From positions 1 to 5,571 of the forward strand of contig JACQDI010000615.1 of NCBI GenBank assembly GCA_016201195.1: DNA of 5,571 nucleotides. The letters are read 5' to 3'. Below are positions 1 through 5,155 of the stretch, in pieces. This stretch comes from Acidobacteriota bacterium (GTDB lineage: Bacteria > Acidobacteriota > Terriglobia > Bryobacterales > JACQDG01). The position numbers and the translations under genes are program-made. Numbering within the stretch: position 1 is the stretch's first letter; the number at the start of each line of letters is the position of its first letter. The notes below the pieces were generated by a model. That model made no database searches, was not told the DNA's origin, and saw nothing but the letters and a program-made list of their open reading frames with translations.

Positions 1-99
1 GCCGTGCAAAAACTCTGCCGCGACCCGCGCTACCTCGGCGCCCGCCCCGGCTGCCTGGCGGTGCTCCATACCTGGACGCGGGCCATGCTCTACCATCCC
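1..99 (+). pseudogene. IS91-family (HUH/Y2) transposase remnant, both ends missing
   Basis: Frame 1 reads A-V-Q-K-L-C-R-D-P-R-Y-L-G-A-R-P-G-C and then L-A-V-L-H-T-W-T-R-A-M-L-Y-H-P, ending at about base 99. The 'VLHTWTRAMLYHP' stretch is characteristic of IS91/IS801/IS1294-type transposases, where it is normally followed at once by the HUH metal-binding motif (HVH plus a hydrophobic run). Here the frame instead enters unrelated sequence (V-S-P-C-V-R-D), so the homology is cut just before the catalytic HUH motif. The frame stays open by chance to base 258, but that part is antisense to the neighbouring gene. The left part lies outside the window, so the 5' portion may continue there. The family call comes from remembered family sequence and not from a search; the exact breakpoint (about 96-100) is an inference. 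The remnant cannot encode an active transposase. Confidence 0.72.
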
Positions 100-1649
100 G
101 TCTCTCCTTGCGTAAGAGACGGCGGGTCGGGACCTTTCTCCGATGATGGAGCCTCGGCGGTGACCTCGATTTCCAGCGTTTGCGTGCCCGACGGATTGCT
201 GACGTATAGCTTGTACTTTTTGGCCTCGCAATCGTACGCCGCGCTGGCCTTGAATTGAATCTGGGTGCCGTCGGCGTTTGGCGCGACGCCGGAAATGGTC
301 AGCTTGGGTCCCGCTCCCGCTTCCACCGAAACCCCCGCGCCGCGCAACGCATTGCCCGTGAGTGTGAAATCTTTGTTGGTGGTTCCCTGCGCGATCTTGA
401 GTTCGCTCGACGGCTGAACCACCGGTGGCGGGCTAACAATCGGCTGCGGGGTCGAGACGACCCGCACCCGATTCAAGTACTCGATCTTGCGGCCGACCAC
501 CACCAGCGTCCCCAGTCTGCGCATGACCATTTCCGGATCGAAATCGTTGGCGTAGGGGAGCCTCGCGTCTTTCTTTGGCGTCTCGGGCTTCCAATCGCAA
601 CTGCGGGCCTTTTTCCTCTTCCTGCATTCGGCCAATTCACGGCTGATAAACACCAATACCCGCTGCGAAATGTTGTTGGGAATGATTACGCTGTCGCGCA
701 ACGTTCGGGTGTCGAGCCCGATAAGCTGGCGCACGGTCTTGTCCGGATAAACCAGCTCGAAGCCTTTTTCGAAGGGGTTACTGAACAGCCCGACGGCTCC
801 CTTCCACGTGCTGGACGCTCCCGCCGCCTTGAAGAACACCCCGGCCCCAGTCAGGATCGGACCCAGCCCAGTAATCGTATTCACCACAAGGGCGCGGGCC
901 CCGACCTGCTGTTCTCGCTCCAGAGTGCTCCGCCCGACGTTGTAGGAATCCGTGGGGACCGGCGCATCGAGCTTGTGCTCCACAGGGGGTTCAAAACCGA
1001 TACTAGCGATCTGCAAATCGTACCCCGTGTTGTTTCCGATAACGGCCTCGACAGCGAAATAGCGTTTCGTGAAGGCGCGTCCGAAACTGTCGGATGTCGC
1101 GCGGCGCGGCAAGACCTTCCAGAAAATATCGGCCTGCTCCTCGAGGCCCGGCGGAATGGGTCCCCGATCGACCGAAGAAACGTACAGGGTCAGCGCCTCA
1201 AAGCTGCTTTTCTTCCCGTCCGCAGTCACTGTTACCAGCGGCACATTTAAGTCACCGAGCGGCGCATCATCCAAGACCGAGAGTTTGAAGCGCAAGAAGC
1301 AGCCGTCCCCTCCCTCCGCGTTCTCCGCCTTGAAGCCGCTCACCTTGTCAAGGTCTACCTGGACTCCATGGAGGGGGCCGGGAGCCTGGCAGTCGCCGCG
1401 CGGCCGGATGACCACGTTGTAGTCTTTGCCCCGGACCACGGTCTTCGGGCTGATCGTGTATTTCGGGTTCTCTTTCGGCCGCGGGTCGTCGGCGCGCAGC
1501 GCCAGAACCAGCGATAGACCAGCGCAGAGCCCCCAAAACGCCGGGCCCACGGCGAGGCCGCGCCTCCGCGTGGTAACAGCGCCAGAGAGTGGCGTCGAAT
1601 CACTCAGCCCGTCGATCCCTGGGTCATATTCCTTAAAGTAGCCCAGCAT
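90..1649 (-). CDS. membrane-anchored or exported protein with two Ig-like domains, function unknown
   Basis: A 519-residue protein of unknown function. Residues 1-30 are polar and end in R-R-R. Residues 31-51 are hydrophobic (A-F-W-G-L-C-A-G-L-S-L-V-L-A-L), which fits an N-in/C-out membrane anchor or a long signal peptide, so the rest is probably outside the cytoplasmic membrane. Residues about 62-158 look like an Ig-type beta domain (ISPKTVVRGKDY, then DAPLGDLNVPLVTVTADGK, then LTLYVSS). Residues about 415-498 resemble an IPT/TIG-like domain (FTLTGNALRGAGVSVEAGAG, then YKLYVSNPSGTQTLEIEV). A proline-rich linker (402-413) precedes it. The middle (about 170-395) is not recognised; it has a Gly-rich hydrophobic stretch at 254-278 and a basic Cys-containing patch at 341-352 (E-C-R-K-R-K-K-A-R-S-C). 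The ATG at 1649 is chosen because GAGGTGG lies 4 bases upstream and an anchor follows. The frame is open far upstream, but only over another gene. The TAG stop lies in transposase-like DNA, so the C-terminus may not be ancestral. Coding is likely; function is open. Confidence 0.8.
   Translation of the reverse strand: MLGYFKEYDPGIDGLSDSTPLSGAVTTRRRGLAVGPAFWGLCAGLSLVLALRADDPRPKENPKYTISPKTVVRGKDYNVVIRPRGDCQAPGPLHGVQVDLDKVSGFKAENAEGGDGCFLRFKLSVLDDAPLGDLNVPLVTVTADGKKSSFEALTLYVSSVDRGPIPPGLEEQADIFWKVLPRRATSDSFGRAFTKRYFAVEAVIGNNTGYDLQIASIGFEPPVEHKLDAPVPTDSYNVGRSTLEREQQVGARALVVNTITGLGPILTGAGVFFKAAGASSTWKGAVGLFSNPFEKGFELVYPDKTVRQLIGLDTRTLRDSVIIPNNISQRVLVFISRELAECRKRKKARSCDWKPETPKKDARLPYANDFDPEMVMRRLGTLVVVGRKIEYLNRVRVVSTPQPIVSPPPVVQPSSELKIAQGTTNKDFTLTGNALRGAGVSVEAGAGPKLTISGVAPNADGTQIQFKASAAYDCEAKKYKLYVSNPSGTQTLEIEVTAEAPSSEKGPDPPSLTQGETGW
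98..122. repeat. perfect 8-bp inverted repeat at the transposase remnant junction
   Basis: CCGTCTCT at 98-105 is the exact reverse complement of AGAGACGG at 115-122, with a 9-base loop (106-114). It starts where the transposase homology ends and lies within the last codons of the minus-strand Ig-fold protein gene. Neither strand has a T-run after the stem, so it is not a classical intrinsic terminator. It could slow RNA polymerase at the end of the minus-strand gene, or be a scar of the rearrangement that left the transposase fragment. Confidence 0.5.
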
Positions 1650-1708
1650 CAAACCACCTCGTGGTGGGCCGAGCAAACGGCCCGCTTTGCCACTTAGTGT
1701 TCGCAAAG
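1650..1708 (-). promoter_or_regulatory. structured 5' leader: three adjacent hairpins and the ribosome binding site of the Ig-fold protein gene
   Basis: Read on the minus strand, three inverted repeats follow each other almost without gaps. Hairpin 1 (1708-1685): CTTTGC pairs with GCAAAG, with an inner CAC/GTG stem. Hairpin 2 (1683-1666): GGGCCG pairs with CGGCCC around the loop TTTGCT. Hairpin 3 (1665-1653): ACCAC-GAG-GTGGT, which includes most of the Shine-Dalgarno sequence GAGGTGG (1660-1654). The start codon follows 3 bases later. The loop of hairpin 2 (TTTGC, 1677-1673) can also pair with GCAAA (1690-1686) of hairpin 1, giving a mutually exclusive fold. No T-run follows any stem, so control of translation is more likely than termination. 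It matches no riboswitch class known to me. The hairpins are seen in the sequence; the regulatory role is inferred. Confidence 0.4.
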
Positions 1709-1792
1709 TCTCGTCCGTTTCAGGCCGGCGCAGGAATATTTTGGTGGAAAGGTTGGAATTAGCGGAAATACTCTTAGACGATCTCTTGGCCT

Positions 1793-2713
1793 CTACGAAT
1801 ACTCCGACAACACCGGCTTGTACCGCTCCATCAGCGACCTCAGCTCGTTTTCTTCCTCCGGCCGGATCCAGGTAAGCGGCGGGCGAACCGGGCCGGCGGG
1901 CATGCCTAATATCTGCATGCAGGCCTTCATGACGCTCACCTCGTAGCCACGCTTGCGCGAGCGGATGTTGTAGAGCGGGATCACATAGTTGGTCATGAGC
2001 CGGTGCAGGCTCGCCATGTCGAGTGCCGAGGCCCGCTCGTGCAGTTGCAGCGAGAGGCGCGGGGCGATGGCGGAAATCGACGAGGTGTAAGTACGGATAC
2101 CCAGTGAGTAGTAGCCGGGGACCATGTCGTCGCCGATGCCGCCGATCCACTCCAGGCGATCGCCCACCCGGTTCTTGATCCGTTGCAGCGCGCGGAGGTC
2201 GCCTTGGCCGTCCTTGAGCGCCACCAGGTTGGGGATCCTCGCCGCCAGCCGCTCCACCATGGCCGAAGTCAGGTTCACCCAATCGCGGCTGTAAATGAGG
2301 TGGCCGAGCGGGGTAGCGGCGGCGATGGTCGCGTAATAGTCGAGGAGGCCGTCGTCGTGAGCATTGATGTAGTAGGACGGCAGCATCAGGATGCCGGAGG
2401 CCCCGGCGGCCTGCGATTGCCGGGCCAGTTCGGCGGCGAGGTGCGGGTTGACGCCCACCCCGGCGATCACCGGGATTCTGCCCGCGGCCTCGACCGTGGT
2501 CTGGACCACCGCGTGGTGCTCGGCCGGCGTCAGCGAATAAACTTCTCCGGTGCCCCCGGCGGCCACCAGCGCGCACATCGGGTGCTTCGCCATGAACTGC
2601 ACGTTGCGGCGCAGCCCTTCCGCGTCCAGAGAGAGATCCTTGTGAAACGGCGTGACCGGGAAACCGATCACGCCGTGAAGTTTGCTTTTCAGTTCTTGTG
2701 GTTCCATAGTCAT
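1793..2713 (-). CDS. kdgD: 5-dehydro-4-deoxyglucarate dehydratase-like enzyme (DapA/DHDPS superfamily)
   Basis: A 306-residue cytoplasmic (beta/alpha)8 class I lyase. Members of the KdgD family convert 5-dehydro-4-deoxy-D-glucarate to 2,5-dioxopentanoate plus CO2 and water, late in glucarate/galactarate and oxidative uronate breakdown. Visible signatures: FPVTPF (18-23) and AGGTGE (52-57), the GTGE equivalent of the DapA TTGE carboxylate-binding loop. Also visible: GRIPVIAGVG (78-87), catalytic Tyr141 in LIYSRD, Schiff-base Lys167 in LVALKDGQGD, GYEVSVMKA (256-264) and GPVRPPL (274-280). The last two are typical of the dehydratase branch and not of DHDPS. Length is normal. There is no signal peptide. 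The ATG at 2713 overlaps the stop of the preceding gene (ATGA, 2713-2710) with no clear ribosome binding site, which suggests translational coupling; a second ATG at 2707 is possible. The fucosidase partner leaves open another keto-deoxy acid as substrate, such as a 2-keto-3-deoxy-fuconate-type compound. The superfamily is near certain; the exact substrate is less so. Confidence 0.88.
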   Translation of the reverse strand: MTMEPQELKSKLHGVIGFPVTPFHKDLSLDAEGLRRNVQFMAKHPMCALVAAGGTGEVYSLTPAEHHAVVQTTVEAAGRIPVIAGVGVNPHLAAELARQSQAAGASGILMLPSYYINAHDDGLLDYYATIAAATPLGHLIYSRDWVNLTSAMVERLAARIPNLVALKDGQGDLRALQRIKNRVGDRLEWIGGIGDDMVPGYYSLGIRTYTSSISAIAPRLSLQLHERASALDMASLHRLMTNYVIPLYNIRSRKRGYEVSVMKACMQILGMPAGPVRPPLTWIRPEEENELRSLMERYKPVLSEYS

Positions 2714-3774
2714 TCGATTTTGAGTGGGGCGAGCATGGCCTGGGGGCTGGTGGCGGCGCCGACCTGCACTGGCATGCTCACAAAATGCAGCCAAAACGTC
2801 AGGATCTTCGGACCGCCGCCGCGGACCTCGCGCCAGATCTGCAGCCGCCCGCCGGCCGTGGCCTCGATGCGGTCCTGCCGCTCGCCAAAGCCGGCCACCG
2901 CCACCGCCGTGCAGTGCTCCCGGTCCATCACGTGGGCCCAGCCCTCGGCCGGGCCGGCCTGGCCGGTCACGTACGGGTCTGGCCCTAGCAATACCTGCCA
3001 GGACTGCGGCCCGCCAATCAGCGCCGCCCTCTGCCCGGCCCGCAGCGCGGCGTAGACCATCGATCCGCCGCCGAAATCGACCAAGGCCAGCTCTCCCTGA
3101 ATGTTCAGGTTCAAGTCCACGCCCAGGCCGATGATGAGCGCCTCGGCGTCTTCGACCGTCCAGGTCGTCTTCACCCAGGATTTCGACCGTGGGAACTCCA
3201 TCCGCACCCGCGACTCGACACTGCGGCTGCTGCGCAGGGCCTCGGTCGAGGAGAACTCCAGGGTAGTGGCCAGCGGTCCCTGTTTCACCACCCGCGCTTG
3301 CGTCGGCGTTCCCCAGGGACCGAGGCCACCCACGCGGAAAAGCATGTCGTCGCGGTAGCGCAGCAGCAGGCCCTGAGAGCCGGGCTTCAGGTAGTCCCAC
3401 TTCGACGCGCAAACCGAGCTCAGCAGACCCAGCAGATCCCGCGGCACAGCGAACTGGAGCGACGGCGTGTACGCCACCACCAACTGGCTGCTCTCTTCCT
3501 TGACCACGCGGTCCTCCGGCCCGGCGGGCGCGGCTTCCAGTTGATACTCGCGCTGCTCGTTTGGGCCCAGGCTGACGTTGAAGTCGATCTCGTCACCGCG
3601 GCACTGCGCCGGCACCGGCTTGCCATGGTCGAGCAGACGAAACGCGCCCGGAGCCGGCAGCTTGGCCGTCACCGGATAGCCGAAGCGCCGGATCCCCGCC
3701 GTTTCCTTCACGCGAAGCACCTGCGCCACGAGGGGCGCGGCCAGCGCGAGAAACAGGACCAGCGCCTCCCTCAC
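2710..3774 (-). CDS. secreted beta-rich protein of unknown function in the fucosidase operon
   Basis: A 354-residue protein, probably exported: residues 1-17 form a short signal peptide (basic start, then L-V-L-F-L-A-L-A-A-P-L-V-A) with likely cleavage after Ala17. Residues about 19-82 (VLRVKETAGIRRFGYPVTAKLP, then FRLLDHGKPVPAQ, then EQREYQLE) resemble the small N-terminal RIFT-like beta domain found ahead of some polysaccharide lyase or hydrolase domains. The remainder is mostly alternating beta-strand sequence (for example 187-207 and 219-245), as in large carbohydrate-active beta-sandwiches. No catalytic motif is recognised. The start is GTG at 3774, overlapping the fucosidase stop (GTGA), with GGAG 5 bases upstream (3783-3780). 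Its TGA overlaps the start of the KdgD-like gene. Position between an exoglycosidase and a sugar-acid enzyme suggests a role in binding or cutting an extracellular glycan, but this is inferred. A lyase would supply unsaturated uronates for the neighbouring dehydratase pathway. Confidence 0.82.
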   Translation of the reverse strand: MREALVLFLALAAPLVAQVLRVKETAGIRRFGYPVTAKLPAPGAFRLLDHGKPVPAQCRGDEIDFNVSLGPNEQREYQLEAAPAGPEDRVVKEESSQLVVAYTPSLQFAVPRDLLGLLSSVCASKWDYLKPGSQGLLLRYRDDMLFRVGGLGPWGTPTQARVVKQGPLATTLEFSSTEALRSSRSVESRVRMEFPRSKSWVKTTWTVEDAEALIIGLGVDLNLNIQGELALVDFGGGSMVYAALRAGQRAALIGGPQSWQVLLGPDPYVTGQAGPAEGWAHVMDREHCTAVAVAGFGERQDRIEATAGGRLQIWREVRGGGPKILTFWLHFVSMPVQVGAATSPQAMLAPLKIE

Positions 3775-5060
3775 TGCAGCTCCAGGGTCACCACTGTATC
3801 CAGCGGATCGCGGCCCGCGAGCGGAACCTTCAGCAGCACGCCCAGGTTGGTTTCCCCGTACTCGACCTTCGCGCCGTTTACGAGTGCGGCTCGGGTGATC
3901 TTCCCCGGCAGCTTGGGCAGCGCGAGCACCTCATCCTCGAGCTTCAGCAGGTGGACGTAAACCTTCTTGCCCTTCTGCGTCGTGACGCCCCAATCCCGCG
4001 GCGCGACCGGCCCCTGCCGCGTGCCGTAGATGCTTTCGCCGTTCGCCCTCAACCACCCGCCGATCTCGCGCAGCCGCTCCGAGAATTCGGGCTGGATGGT
4101 CCCATCCGGCCGCGGGCCCACGTTGAGCAGGAAATTCGCGTTGTGCCCGGCCGCCCGCACCAGGTAATGCACCAGCTCGCGCGTGCTCTTGTATTGCTGG
4201 TCGTTCTGGTTGTAGCCCCAGGCCTTGTTGATGGTCTCGCAGGTTTCGAGCGGCAGCTTGCCGACCTGCGCGTCCTTGTTGAACTCAGCCGTCTTGCCGC
4301 CCGGGAGATCCTTCTCGAACATCTGGAAATCCTCGCCCTCGAACGGTAGCCGGTGGTGATTGTTGCCGATGAGCGCCGCCGGCTGCAGGTCGTGGATCAG
4401 CTTGTAGGTCTTCTCCAGGCGCCAGTCGGCGGTAGGTTTGTCCCACCAGCCGTCGAACCAGATGCCGCCGATCTCCCCGTAGTTGGTGAGCAGCTCGCGG
4501 ATCTCGCCGTCCATGAAATCCAGATACCGGTACCACTCGCCCGACTCCGGCCGGCCCGTGTTGCGCCCGGTGCGCCCGCGCGGGTAGTAATCGGGATGGT
4601 GCCAGTCCAAGTGGGAGTGGTAGAAGAACAGCTTGATCCCCTGCTTGTGGCACTCGTCGGCCAGCATCTTGAGGACGTCTTTCTTGTAGGGCGTGCGGTC
4701 CACGATGTCCCAGTCCGTGAGCTTCGAGTCGAACATGGCGAAGCCGTCGTGGTGCTTGCTGGTAATGGTGATGTACCGCATCCCGGCCGCCTTCACCAGG
4801 GAGACCCACTCGGCGGCATCGAACTTGGTCGGGTTGAACTGCGGGGGCAGCTTCTCATATTCCTCGACGGGGATCTTGCGGTTGTTCATGACCCACTCGC
4901 CGTCGCCGAGCACGCTGTAGACACCCCAGTGGATGAACAAGCCGAATCTCGCGTCCTGAAACCACTGCCGGGCGGCCAGGTTGGCCGCAGCGGGCCTGTA
5001 CTCCGCGGCCGCCGGCAGGACCGCCAAAAGACTCGACAGGAGCAAACAACCGGTTTTCAT
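3771..5060 (-). CDS. secreted alpha-L-fucosidase, glycoside hydrolase family 29
   Basis: A 429-residue retaining exo-glycosidase that releases L-fucose from the non-reducing ends of glycans, acting in the periplasm or outside the cell. Residues 1-19 are a clear signal peptide (K3, then LLLSSLLAVLPAAA) with cleavage after AAA19. GH29 hallmarks in order: WFQDARFGLFIHWGVYS (33-49), ITSKHHDGFAMF (99-110) with the active-site His pair, and FFYHSHLDWHHPDYY (145-159). Next comes GGIWFDGWW (198-206) with Asp203 as the expected nucleophile, then LETCETINKAWGYN (271-284), NFLLNVGPRPDG (309-320) and GESIYGTR (341-348). A short C-terminal beta domain (about 355-429) follows. Length fits the family. The ATG at 5060 is preferred over an in-frame TTG at 5081 because GAGGA (5074-5070) lies 9 bases upstream and the signal peptide then starts cleanly. 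The acid/base residue is not assigned from sequence alone. It is the first gene of a three-gene overlapping operon. Confidence 0.95.
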   Translation of the reverse strand: MKTGCLLLSSLLAVLPAAAEYRPAAANLAARQWFQDARFGLFIHWGVYSVLGDGEWVMNNRKIPVEEYEKLPPQFNPTKFDAAEWVSLVKAAGMRYITITSKHHDGFAMFDSKLTDWDIVDRTPYKKDVLKMLADECHKQGIKLFFYHSHLDWHHPDYYPRGRTGRNTGRPESGEWYRYLDFMDGEIRELLTNYGEIGGIWFDGWWDKPTADWRLEKTYKLIHDLQPAALIGNNHHRLPFEGEDFQMFEKDLPGGKTAEFNKDAQVGKLPLETCETINKAWGYNQNDQQYKSTRELVHYLVRAAGHNANFLLNVGPRPDGTIQPEFSERLREIGGWLRANGESIYGTRQGPVAPRDWGVTTQKGKKVYVHLLKLEDEVLALPKLPGKITRAALVNGAKVEYGETNLGVLLKVPLAGRDPLDTVVTLELQ

Positions 5061-5069
5061 GTCACGTAA

Positions 5070-5074
5070 TCCTC
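5070..5074 (-). promoter_or_regulatory. ribosome binding site deciding the fucosidase start
   Basis: On the minus strand GAGGA ends 9 bases before the ATG at 5060. It lies inside the open frame that begins at a TTG at 5081. This argues for the ATG, seven codons further in, as the true start. Confidence 0.6.
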
Positions 5075-5091
5075 GTTTCAAGTGTCAAAAA

Positions 5092-5121
5092 AGGATAGCA
5101 AACGTTGTGCGCAGGAGTAAA
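5092..5121 (-). promoter_or_regulatory. candidate sigma-70-type promoter of the fucosidase operon
   Basis: On the minus strand TTTACT (5121-5116) and TATCCT (5097-5092) are separated by 18 bases. Each matches the -35 and -10 consensus at 4 of 6 positions. Transcription would start near 5085, giving a leader of about 25 bases that still contains the ribosome binding site. This is a consensus match only. Confidence 0.33.
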
Positions 5122-5134
5122 ATTGCGCTATATT
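5105..5134 (+). promoter_or_regulatory. candidate promoter of the cytochrome gene
   Basis: TATATT (5129-5134) is a good -10-like hexamer in an AT-rich stretch. TTGTGC (5105-5110) is a weak -35 at 18-base spacing. Transcription would start near 5141, about 15 bases before the ATG at 5156. That is very short and would leave the ribosome binding site close to the 5' end. The elements are interleaved with the opposing fucosidase promoter candidate. Confidence 0.3.
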
Positions 5135-5155
5135 AAAACAATCGGAGGGCTAACG

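Noticed and set aside
255..1250. Long plus-strand open frame antisense to the Ig-fold protein gene
   Set aside because: No recognisable domain, and composition is that of a reverse-strand shadow. Similar plus-strand frames at 2183-3055, 3298-3960 and 4353-5069 were dropped for the same reason.
1735..1763. Promoter for the Ig-fold gene based on AATATT at 1740-1735
   Set aside because: No acceptable -35 lies at 16-18 bases upstream. The AT-rich patch alone is not enough.
1650..1792. Intrinsic terminator after the KdgD-like gene
   Set aside because: The hairpins in this gap are next to the following gene and none is followed by a T-run on the minus strand. No convincing terminator was found, so read-through into the Ig-fold gene remains possible.
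1650..2576. Upstream extension of the Ig-fold protein frame across the KdgD-like gene
   Set aside because: The extra 309 residues are Arg/Gly/Pro-rich, low in recognisable structure, and are read out of frame through a well-supported enzyme gene. They are typical GC-rich shadow coding.
2714..3412. Upstream extension of the KdgD-like frame through the secreted protein gene
   Set aside because: The added sequence is Arg/Gly/Ala-rich and overlaps a supported gene in another frame. The enzyme fold starts at the ATG at 2713.
5061..5081. Fucosidase start at an in-frame TTG (5081)
   Set aside because: It would add seven residues ahead of a clean signal peptide and put the GAGGA ribosome binding site inside the gene. 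The ATG at 5060 is better supported.
5083..5088. Perfect -35 consensus TTGACA on the minus strand upstream of the fucosidase gene
   Set aside because: At normal spacing its -10 would fall on 5065-5060, over the start codon, and the sequence there (GTGACA) is not -10-like. The TTTACT/TATCCT pair upstream fits better.
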